A DNA stretch of 64,000 bases from Sphingobacterium prati (GTDB taxonomy: Bacteria > Bacteroidota > Bacteroidia > Sphingobacteriales > Sphingobacteriaceae): the NCBI RefSeq assembly GCF_013167215.1, contig NZ_JABJWY010000034.1, positions 1 to 64,000 of the forward strand, in the 5' to 3' direction. Positions 26,263-35,431 of the stretch are shown here, piece by piece. Within the stretch, counting starts at the first letter, position 1. Every line of letters begins with the position of its first letter. A model generated the notes under the pieces. That model did not search any database. It worked only from the letters and a program-made list of their open reading frames with translations, and had not been told where the DNA came from. Position numbers and translations under genes: made by a program.

Positions 26263-27669
26263 ATGAAAGCGTTTCAATATTTCGTCGTTATTTTTTTTGC
26301 TATTCTCCCCTTAGTGATCTACCCTCAGGATGTAAAAGTAGGTAGGGAAATTACCACAGCGCTTATGGACAATACCTATCTTTCCAAGCTGAATTTCCCA
26401 AAATCAGTCATTAGATTCTACACAGACAATTATTCAGGGGATAGTTGGACTGATAGTCAGCAAGGGCTGGATCAATCGGAAATAGCGTTAGCGTTGCTGG
26501 CACGGGCTGACCATTATGGACTGTCACTGTCCGGTTACCATTTAGAAAGCCTCTCATTTAAGAAATTAAAGCAATGGCGGGATTATCCATCCGAAAAGAA
26601 TCAGAAGGAAAGAGCTGTGTTTGATATACTGCTGACAGATGGCCTGATTACCTTTATTAATCACCTTCACTTTGGCAAATATAATCCGCTATACAATTCG
26701 TCTCGCATTGACAGCAGTAGGACAAATGGTTTTTGTGCGGATGAGATACTGTCTGCAGCACGGTTACGGGCAGATTTTCAGGGTGAAATACACAATGCCC
26801 AGCCCAAGATCAAGGCTTACCGTGACTTACAGGCCTACCTGGATAGATACCGCTCAGAGAATAAGGCTACGGCTACTAAAGCTGTAATGGATAAGATCAC
26901 CATAAATATGGAGCGCCTGAGATGGATCAGCACGCAAAGTGAAAATTATATCATGGTAAATATCCCTTCCTATACGCTGGAATTCCATCAGGGGGATGAG
27001 GTAACCGACTTTAAGGTGGTGGTGGGAAAGCCAACGACAGAAACGCCTATTTTGGAAAGTGAGATCGAGTATTTTTCAACAGCACCAGACTGGCGGGTCC
27101 CCCAAAGTATTTTCCGAAATGAAATACTGCCCGAAATTTTGAAAGATATGAGCTATCTGGCTGATCATCATTACACTGTCTATGACGGAGCGGGCAATGA
27201 AGTCATCGTGAATGCATCTACACGAAGACAGATCAGGAACAACCCTACTAAGTATAGTGTAAGGCAATCATCGGGGGAGGACAATGCGTTGGGTGCTGTC
27301 GTGTTTAGATTTCAGAATCCGCATGCGGTATATGTTCATGATACACCTCAGAAACAATTTTTTAACCGCGGGAAAAGAGCGCTCAGTCATGGCTGTATAC
27401 GTGTGGAGAATGCGGATCGCCTCGCGGCTATGCTATTATCATATGATGATTCTGAATACAGAATTTCGGAGCTGGACTATGCAATACAATCTTACGAAAA
27501 GAAGGATTTTGTCCTAAGCAAGCCGCTGCCTATTATAATAACTTACCTGACCTGTCTTATAAAAAACGGAAAGCCTACCTTGTACACTGATATTTATCAA
27601 TCCGACAAATTACTGCAAGACAAGTTGAATCAAAATACAACACCTTCTCGTATAGCTTATGATTTTTGA
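26263..27669 (+). CDS. L,D-transpeptidase (YkuD domain, YcbB-like)
   Basis: 468 residues with a signal peptide (MKAFQYFVVIFFAILPLVIY). A helical scaffold domain occupies about residues 50-215. The YkuD catalytic domain follows (YIMVNIPSYTLEFHQGDEVT), with the active site SHGCIRVENADRLA and Cys378 as nucleophile. The layout resembles E. coli YcbB/LdtD-type enzymes, which form 3-3 cross-links in peptidoglycan. Acting in the periplasm, such enzymes give tolerance to some beta-lactams; a beta-lactamase lies 7 kb away. A 20-base piece of this gene is repeated at about 30079. Confidence 0.92.
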   Translation: MKAFQYFVVIFFAILPLVIYPQDVKVGREITTALMDNTYLSKLNFPKSVIRFYTDNYSGDSWTDSQQGLDQSEIALALLARADHYGLSLSGYHLESLSFKKLKQWRDYPSEKNQKERAVFDILLTDGLITFINHLHFGKYNPLYNSSRIDSSRTNGFCADEILSAARLRADFQGEIHNAQPKIKAYRDLQAYLDRYRSENKATATKAVMDKITINMERLRWISTQSENYIMVNIPSYTLEFHQGDEVTDFKVVVGKPTTETPILESEIEYFSTAPDWRVPQSIFRNEILPEILKDMSYLADHHYTVYDGAGNEVIVNASTRRQIRNNPTKYSVRQSSGEDNALGAVVFRFQNPHAVYVHDTPQKQFFNRGKRALSHGCIRVENADRLAAMLLSYDDSEYRISELDYAIQSYEKKDFVLSKPLPIIITYLTCLIKNGKPTLYTDIYQSDKLLQDKLNQNTTPSRIAYDF

Positions 27670-27692
27670 TGGAGCCACTACTGATATCAGTG

Positions 27693-28859
27693 TTATAAAA
27701 AATTTTCCTGCTTCTTTGTTAGCACGATAGGATCTGTCATTATTTTTTGAACATCATTAGCACTAGCATTCCGGAAGCCTGCAACAAATTTCTCAAGATC
27801 AGCTTCATTTTTGGGCAGGAAGGATGCTGCATTATTCTTTGCATTGGTCTGAAATTTTTCGATAATCGGCTGCATCAAGGTATTATAACTTTTGCAGGCG
27901 GTTAATATCTCGTTTGGATATTTTCCAATAAAATGTGCCAATGCCTTTGAACCATAAATAGACAGTGAAGCGCCCATTCCTGATAGGGCAGTGGGACAAT
28001 ATCCGGCATCTCCCAACAATACCATGCGGCTATTAACGAGGTTTGGCGCATTTATCAAGCCCATCTTATCAATGAAAAATAGACCGTTATCCAAAAGACT
28101 GTGCAGTAACTTTTGTATTTCAGCGCTATAATCACGAAAAGCATTTTTTAGAATTGAAGGCGCATTATTTTTTAAGGTTTTAATATCTTCAAAACTTCGT
28201 ATATAACACTGAATTGCTATTTCGTCCTGTGCGATGGGGTAGATAGAAAGCATTTTGTTGACATCGATATAGACCTTAAAAACGCCTACTTGCTTGTTAT
28301 GACTTTGCTTTAATTTGCCGCCTACGTAAAGGGTGTTGAAGTCTTCCAATTGCGCATTACTAAAATATCGTTCTCGTGTGGTAGATCGTAATCCTTCCGA
28401 AACAATGAGTAAATCAACCGTTAGCGTACTGCCATGTGAAAGCGTAACATGAGTATAATCTTCCCGTTCTTCGATTTGTGAAATCGTTGTATCAAATAGT
28501 ATATGGACCTCGTTTTTGATGGCCTCGTACAACACCTGATGTAAACCGCCCCGCGATATAAGAACAGAACGCTCGATGTTTTCATTCATTTTATCGTAAT
28601 CAATGCTTCGAATGATGTCCTCATTCGTTTCTACAAAATGAACGGTTTCAGAAGGTGATGATGCCGCCTGTAAGTTTTTGGTTAATCCCAATTCTTCCAT
28701 GATTTTCACACCGAAGCTTTTTAGGGAAATCAGGAACCCTGCTTTATCGAACGAGGTCGACCGATCGATTACTGTAACGGTGTGACCTTGTTTTGCTAAA
28801 AAATTTGCAGCCGTTAACCCGGCAATTCCTGCGCCAGTTATTAAAATATGTTTTTTCAT
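27693..28859 (-). CDS. FAD-dependent monooxygenase (TetX-like group)
   Basis: 388 residues. FAD-binding motif GAGIAGLTAANFLAKQG at residues 8-24, and the second FAD motif GDAGYCPTALSGMGASLS near residue 285. The length and motifs fit class A flavoprotein hydroxylases close to TetX and similar enzymes that hydroxylate aromatic drugs or metabolites. Whether it acts on tetracyclines cannot be told from sequence. It is divergent from an AraC gene at 28948 and probably regulated by it. A minus-strand TAAATTTG box at 28886-28893 is a good candidate for its -7 promoter element. Confidence 0.9.
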   Translation of the reverse strand: MKKHILITGAGIAGLTAANFLAKQGHTVTVIDRSTSFDKAGFLISLKSFGVKIMEELGLTKNLQAASSPSETVHFVETNEDIIRSIDYDKMNENIERSVLISRGGLHQVLYEAIKNEVHILFDTTISQIEEREDYTHVTLSHGSTLTVDLLIVSEGLRSTTRERYFSNAQLEDFNTLYVGGKLKQSHNKQVGVFKVYIDVNKMLSIYPIAQDEIAIQCYIRSFEDIKTLKNNAPSILKNAFRDYSAEIQKLLHSLLDNGLFFIDKMGLINAPNLVNSRMVLLGDAGYCPTALSGMGASLSIYGSKALAHFIGKYPNEILTACKSYNTLMQPIIEKFQTNAKNNAASFLPKNEADLEKFVAGFRNASANDVQKIMTDPIVLTKKQENFL

Positions 28860-28885
28860 TTCTTTTATTTTTTTTATTGATAGTG

Positions 28886-28893
28886 CAAATTTA
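28886..28893 (-). promoter_or_regulatory. Candidate -7 box of the monooxygenase gene
   Basis: Read on the minus strand this is TAAATTTG, a match to the Bacteroidota TAnnTTTG element, about 30 bases upstream of the start codon. A -33 TTG is not obvious at the right distance. Confidence 0.45.
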
Positions 28894-28947
28894 TCTATAC
28901 TTTTAATGCTAAAATAGTTCGATAAAAAGCAAAAATAGTCTGAAAAA

Positions 28948-29919
28948 ATGAGTAAAATACATAGAAAAGAGGAAATGAACTATTGGGCGGAGCGCTTGGG
29001 TGTTTCGCTTGCACCAGCTGACGCCGCATTAGAAAAACTTGATCTGAATGAGCTTAAAATTATAGATCTGCTACCCGAAATGCTGGTCATGATCCGCTCT
29101 GTGGTGGCGAAGGAAACGTTTTGTTTTCGAAGGAAACCGATAAAAATTATTGAAAACGGCATATCCATTTCTTTTCAAAATATTATCAATTCGCCTTCAG
29201 CAATCAATAGCGCAACGAAGAAAACGATACCACAGACAGGACCACACGTTCGCATTATACCATTGCATGTAGAAAGTGACGTGAGCTTTCCAAAAGATAT
29301 CAATATCCAGCAGGTAACCATTATCGTAAGCCTTGATTATTTAAAAAGTTTTATCGGGAAAGACCACACTTCATTCGACTATCTATTTGATAATGAAAAA
29401 ACGCTCTGGATCGAGGAATTCATGTCACCGGAAATCGCCGAAGTGACCAATGAGATTTCAATGGCACTATTACCAGATACGCTATCAGATGCTTACTATA
29501 GGCTAAAATCGCTGGAACTACTATTTTATCTGTTTAAAAATTTATCCTTAAGAACGCATGTTACGCATCAGCATGTATCAAAATATGAACTGGAATCGGT
29601 ATATCGCGTCCGGGATAAAATTGCGACTTCGATAGACAAGCCATTTCATCAGGAAGAATTAGTAAAAATAAGTGGGATGAATGTCATTAAACTTCGGAAA
29701 CTTTTTACGCAAGTCTTTGGTAAAGGTATGTATCCTTATTACCAGCATATGCTTATGCAAGAGGCTGCAAGACTTTTAAGGGACGAATATTTATCGGTTT
29801 CTGAGACTGGCTACCAGTTAGGTTTTAGCAATTTAAGTTATTTTGGACGATTATTTGAAAGGCATTTTGGATCTAAACCGAAGAAATGGGCTCAGCAGAA
29901 TCGGAATACATCATTTTAA
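28948..29919 (+). CDS. AraC family transcriptional regulator
   Basis: 323 residues. The N-terminal two thirds is an unrecognised sensor domain. The C-terminal AraC domain shows HQEELVKISGMNVIKLRKLF (first helix-turn-helix) and VSETGYQLGFSNLSYFGRLF with ERHFGSKPKKW (second). It resembles the PchR/YqhC-like long AraC group more than the 303-residue pair in this window. Divergent orientation to the monooxygenase with an 88-base gap makes that gene its likely target. Confidence 0.92.
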   Translation: MSKIHRKEEMNYWAERLGVSLAPADAALEKLDLNELKIIDLLPEMLVMIRSVVAKETFCFRRKPIKIIENGISISFQNIINSPSAINSATKKTIPQTGPHVRIIPLHVESDVSFPKDINIQQVTIIVSLDYLKSFIGKDHTSFDYLFDNEKTLWIEEFMSPEIAEVTNEISMALLPDTLSDAYYRLKSLELLFYLFKNLSLRTHVTHQHVSKYELESVYRVRDKIATSIDKPFHQEELVKISGMNVIKLRKLFTQVFGKGMYPYYQHMLMQEAARLLRDEYLSVSETGYQLGFSNLSYFGRLFERHFGSKPKKWAQQNRNTSF

Positions 29920-30357
29920 TACTCATACAGCCTACGTCTATTAATGGAATTCCAGTCCCTGGCATAGCCACGCCATTGCGTGCGCTTTCAGCCAAATGGG
30001 ACCACGAAAAGGGGATGCCTAAATTCCCGACTCGACCGAATCAAGATCGGGACTGCGCTAAAGACAATCCTTACAACTATAGTGTAAGGCAATCATCAGG
30101 GCATAAATTGTTACTCCTCAGTGCAAAGTGATAAGTATCATGGTAAAGGATAGCGATGATCATGACCTAAAAATTATTATAAATCGAACTTTAGCGTATT
30201 AAACCGTTCATCATGAAAACTACATAACTAATGAAGAATAAACTTAAGACAAACTAAAACGCACTTTATAAAAGTAAAATTTTACCGAACATATTCTGAA
30301 GAATAGTGTTTCTTATATAGTCAGTAGATAACCGTCTTTATATTAAGCAAGTCCGTT
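29920..30357. other. Intergenic region with a transpeptidase gene fragment
   Basis: At about 30064-30100 the plus strand encodes DNPYNYSVRQSSG, nearly the same as NNPTKYSVRQSSG in the L,D-transpeptidase at 26263. The shared 20 bases TATAGTGTAAGGCAATCATC are identical. The surrounding frame is disrupted. The last 250 bases are AT-rich leader of the P-type ATPase gene. Confidence 0.55.
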
Positions 30358-32853
30358 ATGGCATATAATATCCCCAATCATCTTAAAGGTCTCAGCCAGG
30401 ACGAAGTAAACCAGGCGAGGGAAAAATACGGCTATAACCAGTTGGCGCCAACACATAAAAGTACCTGGCTGGAATTGCTGCTGGGTATTTTAAAAGAACC
30501 TATGCTGGTCTTGCTGATCGTTATTTCACTGATCTATGTGATTGTGGGCGACTATGCTGAAGCAGCTTTTATGTTGGTGGCGATCGTGGCGGTCACTGCG
30601 ATCTCGTTTTATCAGGACAACCGTAGCAAGAAAGCGTTGGAAGAGCTTGAAAAACTCAATGAGCCCCTGAGTGTGGTCATCCGAGATGCGCAGGTGGTCA
30701 AGATTCCTACGCGGGAAATTGTTGTAGGCGATCTTTGTATCACAGAAGAGGGGCGCATGATTAATGCGGATGGTGTTATCGTACACAGCAACGACTTTTC
30801 TGTCAATGAATCATCGCTAACAGGAGAGAGCTTCTCTGTGTTCAAGGATAGTACGACAACCGATAATACAGTTTATAGCGGCACAATAACTGTGTCAGGA
30901 CTTGCTGTCTTTCAGGTACAAAAGATTGGCAAAGATACACGTGTTGGCAAGATCGGCGAATCCATACGAACGATTAAAGAAGAGATCTCGCCCTTGCAGA
31001 TCCAGATCCAGAAATTTGTTAAAGCGATGGCAATCGTTGGAATTGTTATTTTCCTGCTGGTATGCTTGTTTAGTTATTTGAATACACATAATTTCGTAGA
31101 GAGCTTGCTGAATGGGCTGACCTTAGCGATGTCCGTACTACCCGAAGAAATTCCGGTCGCATTTACAACATTTATGGCCCTGGGGGCATGGAAACTCATG
31201 CGCGAGGGCATCATCATAAAAAAGAGCAGTATTGTAGAGACCTTGGGAAGTACCACAGTAATCTGTACTGACAAAACAGGTACGATCACAGCCAACATCA
31301 TGCAATTAAAAAATCTGTATGATTATCGTTCCGACACGGTTTTCGCTGAGGCTGAATTTGAAAATGAAGCACTTCATGAACTTATTGACTATGCAATGTG
31401 GAGCAGCGAGCCTGTCCCTTTTGATCCCATGGAGATTACGTTGCATAAAATATATGAAAAAACACAAAAAAAAGATTTAAGAAGGAGTTATCAACTGTTT
31501 CATGAATATCCACTGGAAGGTAGGCCGCCAATGATGACACACCTTTTTGAAAATAATGAAAAGCAGCGGATCATTGCAGCCAAAGGCGCACCAGAGGCAA
31601 TACTTAGCGTTTCACAGCTCTCCGATGCCGATAGAGATAAGATAAGGGCGGTGATTAAAACTTTTGCTCAGCAAGGATATCGGATTCTGGCTGTTGCCAA
31701 ATCACATTTTGAAGGAAATGACTTTCCCGCAAAACAGCAGGATTTTACGTTTGAGTTTTTAGGGCTTACGGTGTTCTATGATCCGCCCAAAGAGGGGATA
31801 AAGGAGGTCTTTCAGCAAATCTATGCTGCCGGAATCAAGGTAAAGGTGATTACCGGCGATAACGCTGAAACAACAAAGGCAATTGCATTGCAAGCAGGAA
31901 TTGTCAATGATACGCCGGCTGTAAACGGTAGCGAAATCATTGGGAATACCGAAGATGATATCATAAAGCTAGCTGAGCGGACCACGCTATTTACCCGGAT
32001 GTTTCCTGACGCCAAACTTGCGGTTGTCAATGCGCTCAAAAAGAGTGGTGAGGTTGTGGCTATGCTCGGAGACGGCGTAAATGACGGCCCAGCATTAAAA
32101 GCAGCACATATTGGTGTGGCCATGGGAAATAAGGGAACCGAGATCGCCAAATCAGCGGCAGCATTGGTCATTACCAACGATGATTTGCAGAAACTTATTG
32201 TCGGCATCGCTGCTGGCCGCCGGATTTATACCAATATCAAAAAGGCTGTGCAATATATTATTTCCATTCATATTCCCATTATTCTGACAGTATCCTTACC
32301 CTTGTTTTTGGGTTGGATCTATCCACAGATATTTACCCCTGTACATGTGATCTTTCTGGAACTGGTCATGGGGCCTACCTGTTCTATTGTTTATGAGAAT
32401 GAACCTATCGAAAGAAATACGATGAATCAACCACCAAGGGCGATGGGAAAAACTTTTTTGAGCATCAGTGAACTGGGCATAAGCATCATCCAAGGGGTAG
32501 TGATCACGCTTGGGGTATTATTTAGCTACCAGTTTACTGTCCAGCATGACGGGAGCGAAGAAAAAACAAGAGCAATGGTGTTCTGTACCTTGATCTTTGC
32601 AAATATATTGTTGAGCTATGCCAACCGCTCTTTCTATTATAGCATCATCGAAAGCTTTAAAAATCGTAATTTCTTATTGTTAGGGATCTCCTTTGTTGTG
32701 CTGATCTTGCTATTTGTCATATTGTATTGTAGGCCAGTTGCTGCTTTCTTTGAGGTAACAGCCCTTAGCGGATCCGAATTGGCTATAGCTCTGGCGGTGG
32801 CAAGTGTATCTGTGCTCTGGTTTGAAATTTACAAGCTCACGAGGAGAGGATAG
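30358..32853 (+). CDS. P-type cation-transporting ATPase (Ca2+-type subfamily)
   Basis: 831 residues. N-terminal cation-ATPase segment, actuator motif LTGESFSV (about residue 155), phosphorylation site CTDKTGTIT (about residue 303), and hinge GDGVNDGPALKAAHIGVAMG. Membrane helices flank these, and a C-terminal set of four completes the fold. The M4 ion-binding motif reads LPEEIP rather than the PEGLP of SERCA-type calcium pumps, so the transported ion (Ca2+, Mn2+ or another) is uncertain. No heavy-metal-binding N-terminal domain exists. It stands alone with its own leader. Confidence 0.9.
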   Translation: MAYNIPNHLKGLSQDEVNQAREKYGYNQLAPTHKSTWLELLLGILKEPMLVLLIVISLIYVIVGDYAEAAFMLVAIVAVTAISFYQDNRSKKALEELEKLNEPLSVVIRDAQVVKIPTREIVVGDLCITEEGRMINADGVIVHSNDFSVNESSLTGESFSVFKDSTTTDNTVYSGTITVSGLAVFQVQKIGKDTRVGKIGESIRTIKEEISPLQIQIQKFVKAMAIVGIVIFLLVCLFSYLNTHNFVESLLNGLTLAMSVLPEEIPVAFTTFMALGAWKLMREGIIIKKSSIVETLGSTTVICTDKTGTITANIMQLKNLYDYRSDTVFAEAEFENEALHELIDYAMWSSEPVPFDPMEITLHKIYEKTQKKDLRRSYQLFHEYPLEGRPPMMTHLFENNEKQRIIAAKGAPEAILSVSQLSDADRDKIRAVIKTFAQQGYRILAVAKSHFEGNDFPAKQQDFTFEFLGLTVFYDPPKEGIKEVFQQIYAAGIKVKVITGDNAETTKAIALQAGIVNDTPAVNGSEIIGNTEDDIIKLAERTTLFTRMFPDAKLAVVNALKKSGEVVAMLGDGVNDGPALKAAHIGVAMGNKGTEIAKSAAALVITNDDLQKLIVGIAAGRRIYTNIKKAVQYIISIHIPIILTVSLPLFLGWIYPQIFTPVHVIFLELVMGPTCSIVYENEPIERNTMNQPPRAMGKTFLSISELGISIIQGVVITLGVLFSYQFTVQHDGSEEKTRAMVFCTLIFANILLSYANRSFYYSIIESFKNRNFLLLGISFVVLILLFVILYCRPVAAFFEVTALSGSELAIALAVASVSVLWFEIYKLTRRG

Positions 32854-32990
32854 ATTGGTGGCGGCCAAGTTATTTGTTTTCTTCGTAGGAGAAAGCCATA
32901 TGTCAACGCCGGAATGAATTGTTAGATAAAATGCAATTTTATTTTTATCTTTAATGTATAGACCAATTAAGACTTAAAAGAAATCATGGT

Positions 32991-33629
32991 ATGAATAAGT
33001 ATACTCTTATAATAATTTTTTTTGTTGTATCTGCAAGTAGACTTTTCGGTCAAAGCGATCGCACTGAATTTTACAGCCTCAAGTTCATGGCGAGTTATGA
33101 CCGCGTAAGGGAAGCAATACCAGATCTGGCAGCGCGTTTGAATACAGGTGACCTAAAAAACCTTACAACCGTCTATCAGAACGATAGCGGCGGTTCATTT
33201 CACATCATCGAAAGAAGCACAAATCCTAATCTCCTTGTTGATAACGAAAAAGAATACCTAAAACTGCAAGCTGATGCTCAGAATGATCCATACAAACCCA
33301 GCATCTATAAATTTTACAAGTATGAGCCAAAGGATAAAACGGCATCTGTAATACCTCCAAAAAAACCTCTTACCATTACAGCCTATGAAGCTGTCTGGGC
33401 GGTGACCATAAAAAAAGTAGCTAAAAAGGAAACTAACCTATTTCTCGAATTTAAGGGCGAAACGAAGGCTTCTTCGGAAAAGATCCACCGCGAATTTGCG
33501 CTTGACCCATATTACGACAGCAAGATTGTTAATACTGCTATAGATGACCGGAGAATGCGAAATCTGATCAGGGATATTTTGTTGAAGGAATTGCATGTGG
33601 AGCAGGATAACGATCCGTCTTTACTATAA
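32991..33629 (+). CDS. Hypothetical secreted protein
   Basis: 212 residues with a signal peptide (MNKYTLIIIFFVVSASRLFG, cleavage before QSDRTE). The mature part is polar, mixed alpha/beta and without cysteines; no domain is recognised. It is followed by a separate acetyltransferase gene. It probably resides in the periplasm. Confidence 0.7.
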   Translation: MNKYTLIIIFFVVSASRLFGQSDRTEFYSLKFMASYDRVREAIPDLAARLNTGDLKNLTTVYQNDSGGSFHIIERSTNPNLLVDNEKEYLKLQADAQNDPYKPSIYKFYKYEPKDKTASVIPPKKPLTITAYEAVWAVTIKKVAKKETNLFLEFKGETKASSEKIHREFALDPYYDSKIVNTAIDDRRMRNLIRDILLKELHVEQDNDPSLL

Positions 33630-33722
33630 TCGTTTGGACTAGCCCCTTATCCTTAAACTGTACCACCAAGCTAATCTTGTAATCTGATACTTTTGCGCTA
33701 TTAATCAAAACAATTAAAAGCA

Positions 33723-34169
33723 ATGGGGTACAAAATCAAGAAAGCTGGTCTGGAAGACTTAGACACAGCAGCAGCATTATTCAACAGTTACCGCGTTTTT
33801 TACCGTCAGGAGGATGACCTCGAAAGATGCAAAAAGTTTATACACCAGCGGTTAGACAATGAGCAATCGACCATCTTCATGATCTATGTGGATGACAAGG
33901 CAGCGGGTTTCGTTCAGTTGTACAAACTCTATCATTACATTAAACTCCAAAAGCAATGGCTATTGAGCGATTTGTTCGTTCATCCCGATTACCGAGGCCA
34001 AGGGCTTTCGATAGCATTGATAGACCAGGCAAAACAATGGTGCGACGAAACAGGGGCTTGCGGTTTGATGCTTGAAACCGAAAAAACAAATGATATAGGC
34101 AATACGCTATATCCGCGTTGCGGTTTTGAATATGACGGCAACCACAATTACTACTATTGGTGGAAATAG
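33723..34169 (+). CDS. GNAT family N-acetyltransferase
   Basis: 148 residues, a single GNAT fold. Motif A, which binds the pyrophosphate of acetyl-CoA, is LFVHPDYRGQGLSIALIDQA (about residues 85-104). The preceding strand is FVQLYKLYHYIKLQKQW. Its end YPRCGFEYDGNHNYYYWWK is typical of Bacteroidota GNATs acting on small molecules. Substrate unknown. A hairpin terminator directly follows. Confidence 0.9.
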   Translation: MGYKIKKAGLEDLDTAAALFNSYRVFYRQEDDLERCKKFIHQRLDNEQSTIFMIYVDDKAAGFVQLYKLYHYIKLQKQWLLSDLFVHPDYRGQGLSIALIDQAKQWCDETGACGLMLETEKTNDIGNTLYPRCGFEYDGNHNYYYWWK

Positions 34170-34172
34170 CAG

Positions 34173-34203
34173 AAAGGGCGGACTATAGCAGTTCGCCCTT
34201 TTC
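34173..34203 (+). terminator. Terminator after the acetyltransferase gene
   Basis: Stem AAAGGGCG/CGCCCTTT with a 13-base loop and further T residues, 4 bases after the stop. It overlaps the end of the HxlR remnant on the other strand. Confidence 0.75.
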
Positions 34204-34310
34204 AGAATCCTCTAATAAAAGCTTTCCCCAATCGTTCAATTTCCAAAGTACCACGACGAATTTCTCGCCCAGTGGTGTAAGTGAATATTCGACACGGGGC
34301 AACCCGGCCA
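34183..34310 (-). pseudogene. HxlR family regulator remnant (C-terminal 41 residues)
   Basis: The minus strand encodes LPRVEYSLTPLGEKFVVVLW, continuing KLNDWGKLLLEDSEKGELL to a stop at 34183. This is the wing and last helix of an HxlR regulator. The DNA-binding half is missing; homology ends near 34310. Confidence 0.75.
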
Positions 34311-34337
34311 AGAGGAGTTTGATGCAAACATATTGAA

Positions 34338-34433
34338 ATGCTCAAACAACATCTCGAATTAGGCTTGCCTATATTGGAACAGTTAAAATCCCATAAAGCA
34401 AAATATGTACAGGATAGTCCGTCGGTAAAATAA
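34338..34433 (+). pseudogene. Short C-terminal gene fragment
   Basis: The plus strand encodes 31 residues from an ATG (MLKQHLELGLPILEQLKSHK then AKYVQDSPSVK). It looks like the helical tail of a longer protein and follows directly after the HxlR remnant. The family is not recognised. Confidence 0.35.
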
Positions 34434-34513
34434 GGTGCACGTCAAATTGCGCACTAGCTATAAAGATTAAAATGTATATTTAAGCACAATCGGGAAGACA
34501 ATAGATTTTTGAT

Positions 34514-35398
34514 ATGAAGAAAATAATAATACTAACCTGTATTTCAATTTGTTCGATTCAGTTATTTGCACAAGACATGAATGTGCTTCGCAAACAAATC
34601 AATCAAATTATCACAACCAAAAATGCAACAATCGGGGTATCCATTAAACATATTGAAGACAAAGATACGTTAAGTATCAACGGAAATTTAAACGCTCCCT
34701 TAATGAGTGTTTTTAAGTTTCATATTGCCCTGGCGACTTTAAACTTGGTTGATAATGGGACACTTTCCCTGACGCAGAAAGTGTTTGTGAAACAGGAGGA
34801 TTTACACAATACCTGGAGTCCGATAAAAGATGAGTATCCAAAGGGAAATATGTATTTGACAGTAGACCAATTACTGCGTTATACTATTTCACATAGTGAT
34901 AATAATGGCTGCGATATACTTTTAGACTTAATTGGTGGTACAGAAACCGTTCAAAAATTTATCAATAAACAAGGAATAGAAGATTTTGTCATCAAAGTAA
35001 ATGAACAAGAAATGCGAACTTGGAACAATCTTTACATCAATACCTCAACGCCATTGTCAACAACGGAATTGCTTGAAAAATTCTATAAAGGTCAAATCCT
35101 CAAAAAGAAATCAACGAAGTATTTATATCAACTGATGGTTGAGTGCTCTAGGGGACATACATGGATGAAAGCAGGTCTTCCCGAAGGAACTGAATTAGCA
35201 CATCGGACAGGCATTTCCAATACAAATGAAAGCAATCTACGTGTCGCGATGAATGATGTTGGAATTGCAAAACTTCCCAATGGAAAACATATAATTATTT
35301 CGGTCTATCTGAAAGATATCACAGAAACAAGAGAAAATACAGAGAAAATAATTGCTGATATCACAAAATTAACGTGGAATTCCTTCACTAAACAATAA
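34514..35398 (+). CDS. Class A beta-lactamase (subclass A2-like)
   Basis: 294 residues with a signal peptide (MKKIIILTCISICSIQLFA). The active-site S-x-x-K is SVFK in PLMSVFKFHIAL (about residue 70), SDN is in YTISHSDNNGCD, and the omega-loop glutamate lies in KVNEQEM. The K-T-G box reads RTG (AHRTGIS), a variant found in some A2 enzymes of Bacteroidota. The sequence resembles the PER/VEB/CfxA group rather than TEM. It would hydrolyse penicillins and possibly cephalosporins in the periplasm. It lies in a patch of gene remnants, so it may have been gained by transfer. No regulator is adjacent. Confidence 0.92.
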   Translation: MKKIIILTCISICSIQLFAQDMNVLRKQINQIITTKNATIGVSIKHIEDKDTLSINGNLNAPLMSVFKFHIALATLNLVDNGTLSLTQKVFVKQEDLHNTWSPIKDEYPKGNMYLTVDQLLRYTISHSDNNGCDILLDLIGGTETVQKFINKQGIEDFVIKVNEQEMRTWNNLYINTSTPLSTTELLEKFYKGQILKKKSTKYLYQLMVECSRGHTWMKAGLPEGTELAHRTGISNTNESNLRVAMNDVGIAKLPNGKHIIISVYLKDITETRENTEKIIADITKLTWNSFTKQ

Positions 35399-35431
35399 CG
35401 GCTGCCGGCTATCGAGTACTATTTTTATATC

